NCBI RefSeq assembly: GCF_001010285.1
Contig: NZ_CP011104.1
Location: forward strand, 3,348,001 to 3,412,000
From: Photorhabdus thracensis
GTDB lineage: Bacteria; Pseudomonadota; Gammaproteobacteria; Enterobacterales; Enterobacteriaceae
Direction of reading: 5' to 3'
DNA length: 64,000 bases
Part shown: piece after piece, positions 42,319 through 52,490 of the stretch
Numbering within the stretch: the stretch's first letter is position 1
How the letters are laid out: each line of letters opens with the position of its first letter
Notes under the pieces: model-generated
The model's database searches: none
What the model was told of the DNA's origin: nothing
The model's input: the letters and a program-made list of their open reading frames with translations, nothing else
Position numbers and translations under genes: made by a program

Positions 42319-43059
42319 TTACTTTATTTTCCAGTAATCAATGGAATCTCTGTTTAAATCAACTCTGCCATCAGGGTATTCAACTCTTGAAGGTTCTTTA
42401 CCCGGTGGGATAATAATTTTCGGCATCTTGGTTTCATCCAGCTTAGGTTTATAGATGATTTTCCATTCTGCGCCAGGTGTTAACCTAAATCTAAAATGAC
42501 GCATACCAGATTCACCCTGTAAGAATATACTTTTCGGGAATCTATCAGATATTTCCAAAACAGGGTAAATAGCTGGATGGTAATCTAGAATATTCAATTA
42601 TTCATTTTCGCTAATATTAGTCTGAATTGCATCATTGATGAATGCAGTTAAACCTGTTCCCCCTCCTCCCTCATATATAACAGCATCTTTCACCAGATGA
42701 CTGACATCAGTATAACTTACTGATACAAAGGCTCGGTTAATTTTCCATTTGCACCGACCACCACCATTAAAAGGTAATTTCGCCTGAAAGTAACCCGTTT
42801 GTGGATCGGCCTTTACTTTCAGACGAAGACCATTATAGGTTGGCACTTTAAAAGGCGACATGTTGGAATCCAGACGATATTCAAGGCAATCTTTTGAAAT
42901 ATATTCTGCGGATACATACGGCTCCGTGTATTTCGGAGCAACCCCTTCTACAGTGATCCACTGATTCTCTTTGGGAGGGGAAAGAGGTGCATCTGGGTCT
43001 GCACAACCTGATATTAATATAACCAACAAGATCAATAAGAATTTCTTGATATTTATCAT
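42319..43059 (-). pseudogene. Lipoprotein gene with in-frame stop
   Basis: The first part (43059-42598, 153 codons) has a lipoprotein signal with lipobox LISGC and continues through VEGVAPKYTEPYVSAEYISK. A TAA at 42598-42600 is followed in the same frame by LNILDYHPAIYPVLEISDRF to the end at 42319, with no new ribosome site. The two parts read like one protein of about 245 residues. I recall similar lipoproteins beside type VI secretion effectors, where they act as immunity proteins, but this link is tentative. Confidence 0.6.
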
Positions 43060-43978
43060 AGTAAATCTTCCTCGATCCCTATAGCGTTATCTGCATAGTG
43101 TATTAAAGCCAATGGACCTTGTTTATCCTGTTGAGTACAAATCAAAGCTTGTTTCAACTGATGATCCATCTGTAAAAATAGTGCATCGCGTTGCCGAATA
43201 TCTGAAACAATATCAGTTCGTTCATTCAATGTTTTTTCAAATAATTGCTCCTGATCTCGGAAAAAATGGTATTTATCCGGTGCAATCAATTCTGCAAGTC
43301 GTGCACCAATAATGTCTCTACTTTATAAGGCAACTTCGAGACATCCACCATTTGCCGGTTAAAAAAGTGGGTCACAGATCCTTCAACATCAACATCACCA
43401 TCGGCATAAGCCAGTACACTCATCAAACACTGGTTATACGCATTAACCAAGGAATACTCTTTTTGATGATGCAACAACAAAACCCAAGCCCGAAACGGAC
43501 AGACTTCCAGTACATACCGGCAGTTTAGTGGGTGGGAATAAAACCCTTTTGGTTCTGGGTTTGGGAAATGATAAGGTGGTGGAATATCTTCAGGATCCCA
43601 TCCCTCAATCACCGGCGATCCATCACTGATCTGCCCGATAGTCACATAGCGGTATTGATGGCCTTCCGCTTCTGCTTTGGGCTTCACCACCGACGCCGCT
43701 TCACCGCGTATTTCCCGCAACGGACGTTGTTCCATTTCATCCGCCAATGATTGGGCGTGGATATACAAGGTCATCGGATAAGCTGTCAGGTCTTCTTCCC
43801 TGAGTACCCCGAAACCATCGGTTACCCCCTGACGCACATAACCTGGAGTTCCGTGACTGATCAGACTATAAGGCAGGTTGACCAGCGGCTTCCCCTGTTC
43901 ATCCACGAACTGAAATTCTACCCAGTGTCTCAAATACTTCTTACAATCTAAACCTAAACGCGGATCTGATATACCCAT
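43056..43978 (-). pseudogene. Frameshifted hypothetical gene of the same module
   Basis: The first frame (43978-43286) starts MGISDPRLGLDCKKYLRHWV and runs 230 codons. A second frame (to 43056) starts within it and reads IGARLAELIAPDKYHFFRDQ when extended upstream of its first start codon. The two join smoothly near 43,310-43,320 if one base is added or lost, giving about 307 residues. It overlaps the lipoprotein start by four bases, so the genes formed an operon. The function is unknown; association with a secreted effector is a guess from context. Confidence 0.55.
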
Positions 43979-44120
43979 TGGTTTGGCTTCCTTCTTTTAA
44001 CCTTACATATAGGCACGCAGCCCAAACATCCTGTGCTGAAAATCTCACAAGGTTTGTTCCGTCCGGTGATACATAACCTTCATCACCAGAAAAGCGCCCA
44101 TGCTTAGGGATTAAAATAAT
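43941..44120 (-). pseudogene. 3' remnant of an upstream gene
   Basis: In another minus-strand frame the sequence reads KHGRFSGDEGYVSPDGTNLV then RFSAQDVWAACLYVRLKEGS and stops at 43941-43943, overlapping the start of the 43978 gene. There is no start codon or upstream coding sequence. It looks like the C-terminal end of a larger protein, possibly the lipase-like effector that belonged to this module (inference). Confidence 0.4.
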
Positions 44121-44786
44121 TTATTTCTTTACCCAAGAAATAAACCCGTAAAAATCCCACTATCACAGATAAACATCACAGCTTATGCAGTGAGTAATAG
44201 TAAGTTGAACGACAGGAATACAAAAATGAATCCCAATCAATTAATCCCCGTGAATAAGGGGAACAGGATATGAACTTTCTTTCATACAGGTCATATGATG
44301 TAACCTGTTTAATAATCATTAAACAATCACAAAATGGCAAGAAAAATTTTCATTTTTTTGAAATTTACAAAAATATAAATTTGTAACAAAGTATTACAAA
44401 TTGTAAAAAAGCATTAAAACCTGAATGCGAATTCAATTATCTTCAATCTAATTAAAGTATAAAACGGAAAGCAATACTCTATCTTATCAGAAAAATAAAC
44501 CCATGATAGATAAACAACCTCGAATTCATTTACATTCCATATAACCACCACTAAAAAACACATAACACATTAATTTTTAATTAAAAGATATATTTATTAC
44601 AACCTATCATGATAACTAATAACGCCATCTATTTAGTCGTTTCATTAATAACTCATCCTTCATTAAATATCGGGAATAATGATATTACTATTTTGCCCAA
44701 TCGATTATACTCCGCTATTGACGGGTTTCCCGTTGGAATAAAAATGTCTTTTGGATTCAATTAAGCCTGCTTATATTGTAAAAACA
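44121..44786. other. AT-rich gap with short palindromes
   Basis: No gene was found here. It includes a perfect TTTATTTCTT/AAGAAATAAA hairpin (44120-44144) and a single short palindrome at 44244-44264. The rest is featureless AT-rich sequence. Confidence 0.45.
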
Positions 44787-44976
44787 ATGCCAACTTTCAA
44801 GAATTCGCCAATTATTTACTTATGTTTCTGGTAGGAATATGGCAAACATTGATGATCGTGAACTGGCTGGATTCAGGGAGCTGGCGAAACATTACGCTGG
44901 CCTTTCAGATGAAAAGATTACAGCTATGATTAAGAACAAAGAATTGGTGGAGATTTGTCATGACCGCAAAAAGTAA
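44787..44976 (+). pseudogene. Remnant of a RelE/HigB-type toxin
   Basis: The frame at 44787 opens MPTFKNS, like the start of RelE/HigB toxins. About 25 bases later, in another frame, TYVSGRNMANIDDRELAGFR then ELAKHYAGLSDEKITAMIKN and ELVEICHDRKK match a toxin C-terminus and stop at 44976. The central part is missing. A 45-codon frame from the ATG at 44839 could still be translated, but it lacks the toxin core. It overlaps the antitoxin start, as in intact toxin-antitoxin operons. Confidence 0.6.
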
Positions 44977-45283
44977 ATTTAAAAGTCCTGCGTTTGAAGC
45001 TATCCATAGCGCTGCTTCTGGATTATTTAGCGTTGGTGCAATTCCACAAGAAACTATGCGTAGCTTTGATAAAGCTTGTATCGATAGTGTTAATGATCTT
45101 AAACCTCTTGAGACCAAAGAATTACGCGAGAAACTGAATGTAAGCCAGCCAGTTTTCGCTCGTTATCTCAATACCAGTGTTTCAACGGTTCAGAAATGGG
45201 AGACCGGGGTAAAGCGTCCTAGTGGGTTGTCGCTGAAATTATTATCTGTGGTTCAGAAGCATGGGTTGAAAGTGTTGATGTGA
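44960..45283 (+). CDS. HigA-type antitoxin, HTH regulator
   Basis: This 107-residue protein has a C-terminal Cro/CI helix-turn-helix (ELREKLNVSQPVFARYLN then TSVSTVQKWETGVKRPSG), the layout of HigA/NadS-type antitoxins. It starts inside the end of the toxin remnant (overlap 17 bp) and is followed by a strong terminator. With the toxin destroyed, it may act as an orphan repressor or protect against related toxins. Confidence 0.75.
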   Translation: MTAKSKFKSPAFEAIHSAASGLFSVGAIPQETMRSFDKACIDSVNDLKPLETKELREKLNVSQPVFARYLNTSVSTVQKWETGVKRPSGLSLKLLSVVQKHGLKVLM

Positions 45284-45288
45284 TATAA

Positions 45289-45325
45289 AAAATGGCCCGC
45301 TATTCTGTGGGCCATTTTGACTTTT
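45289..45325 (+). terminator. Terminator of the antitoxin gene
   Basis: An AAAATGGCCC/GGGCCATTTT stem (10 bp plus two weaker pairs) is followed by GACTTTT, directly after the antitoxin stop. Confidence 0.8.
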
Positions 45326-45359
45326 ATTACTGAGAGTTAATTAGCTTATGAAGAATTAA

Positions 45360-45535
45360 TCAGGCAAATCTCTTCCTGCCAATCATGGTATCTGCCCACG
45401 CCGTCGTAATAGCCGCTTTCGCCTTACTATCCAGATTCTCAATAAAACCATTATCCCCCGCTGTATTGAACCACAAGTAATGAGAAACAAAAAGAAATAG
45501 AGAGAAAACATCTTGGTTGTCATTGATATCTAAGA
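45360..45535 (-). pseudogene. Gene fragment of unknown family
   Basis: A minus-strand frame without a start codon reads DNQDVFSLFLFVSHYLWFNT and AGDNGFIENLDSKAKAAITT and ends at a stop at 45360. It looks like a genuine C-terminal fragment, but I do not recognise the family. Confidence 0.35.
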
Positions 45536-45585
45536 TAATTTATATAAATCTTTCGGGCATGTTCTTACCTAATAGGAGTTTATTA

Positions 45586-45660
45586 ATGAAAACAAAACGC
45601 AATAAACAAAAAATTAAATTCAGAGGAATTCTGAGTTTATGTGTCTATAAGTTTTTTTAA
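45586..45660 (+). CDS. Possible 24-codon peptide
   Basis: An ATG seven bases after AGGAG opens a short basic then hydrophobic peptide, starting MKTKRNKQKIKFRG and ending CVYKFF. The ribosome site is good, but the length makes it uncertain. Confidence 0.25.
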   Translation: MKTKRNKQKIKFRGILSLCVYKFF

Positions 45661-45829
45661 GTAATTCTTTGATTAATTAGGTGAATGAATTGAACGAAAT
45701 AATATAGAGCATAAATTTAAAAGCAACATTCATAAATAAAAAGTCATTTTACTCCCCTGCATATTGCCTAATAACCAATATTATCGCTATTAATATGAAT
45801 AAGTTAATAAAATCAACTATGACTTTTTT

Positions 45830-46040
45830 TTATTCTAATTGCTCCAGTTTCTGCGCTATTGTCATCAGTACCTCCTCATACCTCGGGGACTGTTCTACCA
45901 GTCGCCGGATAAAACCCTCTGGATCGGTAGTATCTCCCGCTTGTAATAAGTAGAGTAGCGCGGGATTTCATCATCCGGGTGCGACGTGAAGTCGCTTAAG
46001 TAATTGTTCCAATAGCAATTTATGGGGAACCTGATGTTCC
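45830..46040 (-). pseudogene. C-terminal remnant of an Rpn/YhgA-like nuclease
   Basis: Minus-strand reading gives LQAGDTTDPEGFIRRLVEQS then PRYEEVLMTIAQKLEQLE and a stop, the usual tail of Rpn-family (transposase_31) recombination-promoting nucleases. Further upstream, LLLEQLLKRL appears in a shifted frame. No start or catalytic domain remains. Downstream to 46,200 nothing else is recognised. Confidence 0.45.
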
Positions 46041-46213
46041 GTCATCAGTAGCCTGACGGGTAACGGTTTTGTGTGAAGCTGCCGGGACAACGTAGCCGGG
46101 TCGCAAGACCATACTGAAACCGCGAGGTTAAACATTGGCTATCTATCAAGATCCCAATGTTTATTAGAGGGTGGCCTTTGATCTACCTGTTACCACCCCC
46201 AAAGTTAAATTAT

Positions 46214-46567
<354 letters not shown>

Positions 46568-48190
46568 TTACCAATTCTTATGACCGAAACCAGAGGTAAT
46601 CGGGTAGCGTCTGCCTTTACCAAAATTGCGTAGGGTAATACGCGGGCCAACCGGCGCCTGACGACGTTTATATTCGTTGATATCAACCAGACGAATCACT
46701 TTGCGTACAACCTGTTCATCAAAACCCGCTGCCACCAGCTCCTCAACTGATTGATCCTGTTCCACATAACCCTCCAGAATATCATCCAGAATGTCATATG
46801 GCGGTAAACTGTCCTGATCAAGCTGTCCCGGCGCCAATTCTGCCGATGGCGGACGATCAATCACTCTTTGAGGTATCGCCGGAGAAACGGTATTACGGTA
46901 TTTTGCCAATTCAAATACCAATGTTTTCGGTACATCTTTCAACGCATTAAAACCACCCGCCATATCACCGTATAATGTGGAATATCCTACAGCCGATTCA
47001 CTCTTATTGCTGGTCGTCAGCACCAGACGATGGCGTTTATTGGACATCGCCATCAAAATAACGGCACGGCAACGCGCCTGTAAGTTCTCTTCGGTGGTAT
47101 CTTTGGCAGTACCGGCAAACAGAGGTTCAAATTGCGTCATAAACGCATCAAATACCGGTTCGATCGATACCACATTAAACTCAACACCCAACATATCGGC
47201 CTGTTCTTTGGCATCTTCTATACTCATTTCAGAGGTATAGAGGAACGGCATCATCACCGCCTGAACATGATCTTTACCCAATGCATCAACTGCAATTGCC
47301 AACGTCAGGCCAGAATCAATACCACCAGATAAGCCTAACAGAACACCTTTGAAGCCGTTCTTACGGACATAATCATGTACTGAAAGCACTAATGCTTGAT
47401 ATATCTGCTGCAATGGCGGTAATTGAGGTGCTGGATTAACCATAGGTTCGATATTTAATTCATTAAAACGGCACTGCTGGATTTGTTCATTAAATGCGGC
47501 CAACCGGTGAGTTATTTCACCACTGGCATTAAAGACTTTGGAACAACCGTCGAAAATCAATTCGTCCTGACCACCAATCTGATTAAGGTAAATCATTGGT
47601 AAATCTGTACGCTGGCAATGTTCTTTAATTAATTCATAACGGATATAAGGCTTTTCACGGTTATATGGAGAAGCATTGATAGAAAGAATTAAATCCGCAT
47701 CGGCCTGTTTCAAGGCGTCAACTGGTTCGTTAAACCATAAATCTTCGCAAATCAGCAAACCAAGGTTATATCCCTTGAATGGCACCACACAACTTTGATC
47801 ACCCGCTTTGAAATAGCGTTTTTCATCAAAAACACCATAATTCGGTAACCGTTGTTTAAAATAACGGGCCAAGATTTCCCCTTGCCAGAATAAGGAAAGC
47901 GCGTTGTAAATTTCCCCATCCTGTTCCCAAGGATGACCAACCAAAATAGCGGTTTGGCAACTGGCAACCTGTAAACGTGTAAGCTGCTCGCGACAACGCT
48001 GATGAAAATCAGCACGGAATAATAGATCTTCTGGAGAATAACCGGATAGCGCCAGTTCAGAAAACATCACCAAATCAGCGTCTTGTTGCTGTTGTTCCTG
48101 CACTGTTTGCAACATACGTTCGCAGTTGCCTTCAATGTCGCCAACCACCCAATTAAGCTGTGCGAGGGTAATATTAAGAGTACGGCTCAT
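46568..48190 (-). CDS. nadE: Glutamine-dependent NAD synthetase
   Basis: This 540-residue two-domain enzyme amidates nicotinate adenine dinucleotide to NAD using glutamine. The N-terminal nitrilase-like glutaminase domain has MFSELALSGYSPEDLLF (Glu), a Lys and the Cys in LGLLICEDLWFNEP. The C-terminal synthetase domain has GVLLGLSGGIDSGLTLAIAV, the ATP pyrophosphatase loop. E. coli NadE is the short ammonia-using form, so this is a different type. It stands between glnB and glrR. Confidence 0.93.
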   Translation of the reverse strand: MSRTLNITLAQLNWVVGDIEGNCERMLQTVQEQQQQDADLVMFSELALSGYSPEDLLFRADFHQRCREQLTRLQVASCQTAILVGHPWEQDGEIYNALSLFWQGEILARYFKQRLPNYGVFDEKRYFKAGDQSCVVPFKGYNLGLLICEDLWFNEPVDALKQADADLILSINASPYNREKPYIRYELIKEHCQRTDLPMIYLNQIGGQDELIFDGCSKVFNASGEITHRLAAFNEQIQQCRFNELNIEPMVNPAPQLPPLQQIYQALVLSVHDYVRKNGFKGVLLGLSGGIDSGLTLAIAVDALGKDHVQAVMMPFLYTSEMSIEDAKEQADMLGVEFNVVSIEPVFDAFMTQFEPLFAGTAKDTTEENLQARCRAVILMAMSNKRHRLVLTTSNKSESAVGYSTLYGDMAGGFNALKDVPKTLVFELAKYRNTVSPAIPQRVIDRPPSAELAPGQLDQDSLPPYDILDDILEGYVEQDQSVEELVAAGFDEQVVRKVIRLVDINEYKRRQAPVGPRITLRNFGKGRRYPITSGFGHKNW

Positions 48191-48265
48191 ACAATTTGGC
48201 TCTCCCGGGCCATTAATCTATCTATATCAGTTTTCAGTGTAAAAACTTCCTGAGCAGCAGAAAAG

Positions 48266-49603
48266 TTATTCTTTAAAATCATTCGCATCTAATTCATGAC
48301 GCGCCAGTAATTTGTAGAATTCAGTCCGGTTACGCCCCGCCATACGCGCGGCATGAGTCACATTACCTTTGGTCATTTGCAGCAACTTACGCAGGTAATT
48401 CAGCTCAAACTGATTTCTGGCTTCGGCAAAAGTAGGTAATGCCGTGTTTTCCCCTTCCAGCGCCTGTGTAACCAGCGCTTCACTAATAACCGGTGCGGTA
48501 GTCAACGCGACGCATTGTTCGATGACATTCACAAGCTGGCGCACATTTCCCGGCCAACTTGCCGCCATCAAACATTTCATCGCATCGGCAGAGAAACTAC
48601 GGACAAAAGGTTTATGGCGCTTCGCTGATTCACGCAACAGATGATTCGCCAGTAAAGGAATATCTTCAACCCTGCCATTCAAAGCAGGAATTTTCAAGTT
48701 AACGACATTCAGGCGGTAATAAAGATCTTCACGGAATTCATTTTTTGCCATTGCTTTCGGCAAATCACGGTGAGTCGCTGAGATAATCCGCACATCAATA
48801 TCCAGATCACGGTTACTTCCTAACGGGCGTATTTTACGCTCCTGCAATACCCGCAATAATTTAACCTGCAAAGCCAGCGGCATATCACCAATTTCATCAA
48901 GAAACAGCGTTCCCCCCTGTGCAGCAAGGAACAACCCTTCACGACTGCTGACCGCACCGGTAAACGCCCCTTTGGCATGACCAAACAGTTCTGACTCAAG
49001 CAATTGTTCCGGCAACGCGCCACAGTTAATCGCAATAAATGGCTTTTTCGCCCGTGGACTGGCGCGGTGAATGGCCTGGGCTAACACTTCCTTCCCCGTA
49101 CCACTCTGGCCGTTTATCAGCACGCTCACATTGGATTGCGCGATCATTCGTGCTTGTTCCAACAAGCGCAGCATAACGGGACTGCGGGTAACTATCTGCT
49201 CTCGCCATTGTTCATCACCAGCGGGGGTGGATAACGCCAATGCGCCATCAATTGCTTTATACAACGCATCCCGATCAACAGGTTTGGTCAGAAAACTAAA
49301 GACGCCTTGCTGAGTTGCCGCTACTGCATCTGGAATGGAGCCATGAGCCGTCAGAATAATGACCGGCATACCGGGTTGCTGCTTCTGGATTTCAGCAAAC
49401 AACGCCATACCATCCATTTCATCCATACGCAAATCGCTGATCACCAAATCGATCTTTTCTTTCGCTAACAGTTTCAGCGCTTCACAGCCACTTTCTGCGG
49501 TTGTGACACGAAAACCTTCACTGGTAAGACGCATTCCCAGTAATTTCAACAAACCCGGATCGTCATCAACCAGAAGAAGATGGGCTGGCTTACGCGCTGT
49601 CAT
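48266..49603 (-). CDS. glrR: Sigma54-dependent response regulator GlrR
   Basis: This 445-residue NtrC-type activator has an N-terminal receiver with the phospho-acceptor Asp in [15 protein letters not shown]. Its central AAA+ domain has the Walker [18 protein letters not shown], the sigma54 contact loop GAFTGA and [21 protein letters not shown] Fis-type helix-turn-helix lies at the C-terminus. It pairs with GlrK and activates glmY; three GlrR boxes and a sigma54 promoter lie upstream of glmY at 52.3-52.5 kb. It overlaps the qseG stop by four bases. Confidence 0.95.
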   Translation of the reverse strand: MTARKPAHLLLVDDDPGLLKLLGMRLTSEGFRVTTAESGCEALKLLAKEKIDLVISDLRMDEMDGMALFAEIQKQQPGMPVIILTAHGSIPDAVAATQQGVFSFLTKPVDRDALYKAIDGALALSTPAGDEQWREQIVTRSPVMLRLLEQARMIAQSNVSVLINGQSGTGKEVLAQAIHRASPRAKKPFIAINCGALPEQLLESELFGHAKGAFTGAVSSREGLFLAAQGGTLFLDEIGDMPLALQVKLLRVLQERKIRPLGSNRDLDIDVRIISATHRDLPKAMAKNEFREDLYYRLNVVNLKIPALNGRVEDIPLLANHLLRESAKRHKPFVRSFSADAMKCLMAASWPGNVRQLVNVIEQCVALTTAPVISEALVTQALEGENTALPTFAEARNQFELNYLRKLLQMTKGNVTHAARMAGRNRTEFYKLLARHELDANDFKE

Positions 49604-50442
49604 TGTGCTGCTCCTTTATCTGATTCAGAGGTATTACCTGGCTCGCTGTTTTCGCTGGGTGATGCTGCTGCCGGCGTCTCAGTATGTTCATTTGAGCTGC
49701 CTGAGCCAGTACTACCCTGATTTTGCTTACGGGAAGAGAGCTGACGCTCAATATCCGTCAGGTTTTCCAATTTACGGGACGTTTCCTGTAGTTCAAATTC
49801 CAGCTGTGCACGGCTTTCGCGCAGGCTATCAATTTTATTATCCGTATCCGCCTGTAATTTTTGGAATTTTGCCCGCTCTTCCGCAACTGCAATTTGCTGA
49901 ATCTGCTGTTCGCGCCACAATTTTAATAATGGTCGCAATGGTTCTGGGAATCTCAGCCGGTATTTATTAAGATTTTCAACCATTTTCCGGCGTTCAGCCA
50001 ACGTTGGCCCAGCACTGTTAAGTAAAATACTTTGCCTGAAAGCCAGATCCCAAGTAGCCGGAACGATGTATTTCGCTATATTACGGGCTCTGGCTGACGT
50101 CAGGAGATCTGAACAGTCTATCAGTCGCAGCCAGTAAAGCGCGTTCTCAACCGACTGCGGCGTCTCTATATCCCATATCACATCGCAATCTGCGACACGA
50201 TAATCTGTCACCCGCTGTTCTGGGATTACCATCTGGGCAACTGTAGTTAAATCGTGATTAACCGGAGCCTTGACACAACCCGTCAATAAAAAGGGGGCAA
50301 AGATCAGCGGAATTATTCTGAAACCCCAAACTGAAACTCGCGGTAACAAGAGTCTGGCGACAAAAGCGTTTTTCCCAGGCTGCACTGCAATATTCTGCCG
50401 ATCCGTCTTTTGTACAAAACGGTAAGTAGACCTGTTATGCAT
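49600..50442 (-). CDS. qseG: QseG outer-membrane lipoprotein
   Basis: This 280-residue protein, as read from the first ATG, has a lipobox PFLLTGCVKAPV near residue 55, so the true start may be further in, at an unusual codon. The mature part contains a coiled coil (AEERAKFQKLQADTDNKIDS) and the conserved RKLENLTDIERQLSSRKQ. In E. coli QseG interacts with the kinase GlrK (QseE). The C-terminal tail is rich in Ser, Gly, Thr and Glu. It sits between glrK and glrR in one operon. Confidence 0.88.
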   Translation of the reverse strand: MHNRSTYRFVQKTDRQNIAVQPGKNAFVARLLLPRVSVWGFRIIPLIFAPFLLTGCVKAPVNHDLTTVAQMVIPEQRVTDYRVADCDVIWDIETPQSVENALYWLRLIDCSDLLTSARARNIAKYIVPATWDLAFRQSILLNSAGPTLAERRKMVENLNKYRLRFPEPLRPLLKLWREQQIQQIAVAEERAKFQKLQADTDNKIDSLRESRAQLEFELQETSRKLENLTDIERQLSSRKQNQGSTGSGSSNEHTETPAAASPSENSEPGNTSESDKGAAQ

Positions 50443-50445
50443 TAT

Positions 50446-51885
50446 TTATTCATTCTCAGCAGTTAATGGCAATTCAATACGAAAACAGACGTCAGCAAAT
50501 TCGCTCTGAATTAATAACAGTTCCCCCCCCATACGCTTAATACAATCCTGCGCAATACTGAGCCCAAGACCGCTGCCTTTCACTGCGCCTTTACGCTGGA
50601 GCGTTCCCTGGTAGAACGGTTCAAAAATCATGCTACGTTCTGATTCAGGAATTGGTGTACCTGTATTGGCAACATCAATTTGAACACATTTGCCGATCTG
50701 ACGACTTGAAACCCAGATGTTACCGGATTCAGCGCCATAGTGCACCGCATTGGAGTAGAGATTATCAATAACCCGCATTAATAGTGTCGGTTCTGCCCAA
50801 CAAATATCAGTATTAAGCTGAATTTCTGTCTGAATATTCTTTGATCTTGCCGGTAAACTGTGTGATAAAACCACTTCATTAACAATTTCCCGTAAAGAAA
50901 CCTGCTGTTGTTCCGCCGGGCTATCTGCCAGTTTACGGTTATAATCCAGTAATTGCTCGATCAATTGCTGTAAATGTTTACTACTATTATCAAGAATCGC
51001 AACCACTTCTTGCTGATCAGCCGTTAATGGGCCTGCAACTTCATCAGCCAATAATTCTGTTCCTTCCCGCATACTTGCCAGCGGTGTTTTCAATTCATGA
51101 GAGATATGACGCAAAAACTCATGGCGTTGTGATTCCAGCCAGGCCAATCGTTCACTGAGCCAAACAATCCGTTGCGCCAGGGAACGAAGTTCTCTTGGTC
51201 CCGGAAAAGAATCTATACGAACCCCCAATGATCGCCCTTCACCCAGTCGGTTAATCATTCGTTCAATACCTTTAACCGGCCCGATAATCATACGGGTAAA
51301 TAACGCGACCAGTAATGCACTAAGCAGAAACAAAATGAGGCTCTGCCAGCCAAAAAATTGGCCTTTATCAGCAATATCTCTCTGTAGCTGTTCTCCTCGG
51401 CTGAAAATAACATCACGGGTAGCCTGTACCATCTGACTATTGGCATTAGAGAACTGTTCAAGCAACTGAGCGGCGGGTTCGGTGGGTTCACTATTGAGAC
51501 AAGTGATTTTTGTTAATTGCAACAGTAAGTTGTCAAGCGTCTTAATATGCTGCTGATCATCAAGTATCGCCATCTGATCTTTCAGCATCTTAGAATATTG
51601 TCGATATTGCCTTTGGTAGAGGTTTTCCAGCGTTTTATCCCCCAACACACAATATTGGCGGTAACTGCGTTCCATCTCCAACGCAATACCCGTCATCGCC
51701 TCACTGCGGCGGGCATCAGCCAACGTGGTACGGTTTATATCAGCCGCTTTCTCACTGAGCTGATCAAGACTTTGATAAGCCTGATAAGCCAAAACCAATA
51801 GCGGCAATAACACCAGCCAGAAGGCCATGACAACTAATTGGCGCAATGAGCGCGGAAACAAACGCCATTTTTTCAAGGAAATCAT
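50446..51885 (-). CDS. glrK: Sensor histidine kinase GlrK (QseE)
   Basis: This 479-residue kinase has two membrane segments (LVVMAFWLVLLPLLVLAYQA and SLILFLLSALLVALFTRMI), a HAMP region, the H-box FLRHISHELKTPLASMREG, and ATPase boxes with NLYSNAVHYG and KGSGLGLSIAQDCIKRMGG. It phosphorylates GlrR. The ATG at 51885 (MISLKKWRLFPRSLRQLV) aligns with E. coli GlrK; an upstream frame start at 51942 would add 19 residues. It heads the glrK-qseG-glrR operon. Confidence 0.93.
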   Translation of the reverse strand: MISLKKWRLFPRSLRQLVVMAFWLVLLPLLVLAYQAYQSLDQLSEKAADINRTTLADARRSEAMTGIALEMERSYRQYCVLGDKTLENLYQRQYRQYSKMLKDQMAILDDQQHIKTLDNLLLQLTKITCLNSEPTEPAAQLLEQFSNANSQMVQATRDVIFSRGEQLQRDIADKGQFFGWQSLILFLLSALLVALFTRMIIGPVKGIERMINRLGEGRSLGVRIDSFPGPRELRSLAQRIVWLSERLAWLESQRHEFLRHISHELKTPLASMREGTELLADEVAGPLTADQQEVVAILDNSSKHLQQLIEQLLDYNRKLADSPAEQQQVSLREIVNEVVLSHSLPARSKNIQTEIQLNTDICWAEPTLLMRVIDNLYSNAVHYGAESGNIWVSSRQIGKCVQIDVANTGTPIPESERSMIFEPFYQGTLQRKGAVKGSGLGLSIAQDCIKRMGGELLLIQSEFADVCFRIELPLTAENE

Positions 51886-52026
51886 CTCACAACCTGCCAG
51901 TACACTTATGCTAACCGACAAAGGGCAGATAGAAAAACCCATCGGCGGGTAAATTTTGCTGCTACTGATAAATAGTTAAGATGCGAACAATCAACAATGT
52001 CGCAGGCAGAAACCTGGAATTATGAT

Positions 52027-52058
52027 GGCGGGATAGTAGTTTTTGCTACTACCCCGCC
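52027..52058. repeat. Hairpin between glrK and glmY
   Basis: GGCGGGATAGTAG and CTACTACCCCGCC form a 13-bp stem with one mismatch and a T-rich loop. It has no T tail. It may be the end structure of glmY or lie in the glrK leader. Confidence 0.5.
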
Positions 52059-52077
52059 AGTGAGGATAACGTATATC

Positions 52078-52261
52078 TGCTGTTTATCTACAATCAAACA
52101 TAGGTTGGTGCCTCACTCCACGTGTCGCCCGATGTTTGATAAGGCTCGAAAGCGATATCACTGAGTTGGACGGTAGGCACCTTAATCTGGCATCATTCGA
52201 TAGTTTATGTGGTATATCTCCACCTTGTTGTGGACCGACATAAGAAGTTGAATGAGCTACT
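52078..52261 (-). ncRNA. glmY: Small RNA GlmY
   Basis: The minus strand begins AGTAGCTCATTCAACTTCTT and ATGTCGGTCC, matching the start of E. coli GlmY (AGTGGCTCATTCACCGACTT...). It is followed later by TTATCAAACATCGGGCGACA. GlmY stabilises GlmZ by binding the adaptor RapZ and so raises GlmS synthesis when glucosamine-6-phosphate is low. It sits just upstream of glrK, as in E. coli. The 3' end is estimated from the E. coli length of 184 nt. Confidence 0.75.
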
Positions 52262-52273
52262 GGGCTAACTTAA

Positions 52274-52290
52274 TGCAGGTTCCGTGCCAA
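52274..52290 (-). promoter_or_regulatory. Sigma54 promoter of glmY
   Basis: On the minus strand TTGGCACGGAACCTGCA matches the sigma54 consensus with the conserved GG and GC dinucleotides (TTGC replaced by CTGC, one change). The inferred start at 52261 lies at the correct distance downstream. Confidence 0.8.
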
Positions 52291-52395
52291 CGTTAAAATT
52301 AAAATCATAATAAATTGATTTTATTATTAAAAATAAAAAACTTAACGTTTCAGCTACAAAATATCTTGTTTCTGGCATAAATAAAATTTGTCTTC

Positions 52396-52413
52396 TGTCG
52401 CCAATTACAGACA
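52396..52413. promoter_or_regulatory. GlrR binding site 1
   Basis: TGTC-N10-GACA with the spacer GCCAATTACA, a perfect match to the known GlrR (YfhA) motif, 106 bp upstream of the sigma54 -24 element. Confidence 0.8.
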
Positions 52414-52458
52414 CCTGAAATCATGAAAATAAAAATATATATAAATCAAATAATTAAA

Positions 52459-52476
52459 TGTCTCCTTTTTGAGACA
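52459..52476. promoter_or_regulatory. GlrR binding site 2
   Basis: TGTC-N10-GACA with the spacer TCCTTTTTGA. The centre-to-centre distance to site 1 is 63 bp, about six helical turns. Confidence 0.8.
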
Positions 52477-52490
52477 TTCATAATGGCGTT

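Noticed and set aside
44244-44264. Sequence resembling part of a type I-E CRISPR repeat (on the minus strand GTTCCCC, seven bases, CGGGGAT)
   Set aside because: Only one copy is present, with no spacers or cas genes nearby; a short palindrome explains it.
46040-46200. Structured-looking sequence beside the Rpn remnant, considered as a group II intron 5' part
   Set aside because: I could not identify the 5' GUGYG end or exon-binding loops with any confidence.
49359-49970. A 203-codon plus-strand frame over glrR and qseG
   Set aside because: Antisense to two conserved genes of an operon; no supporting features.
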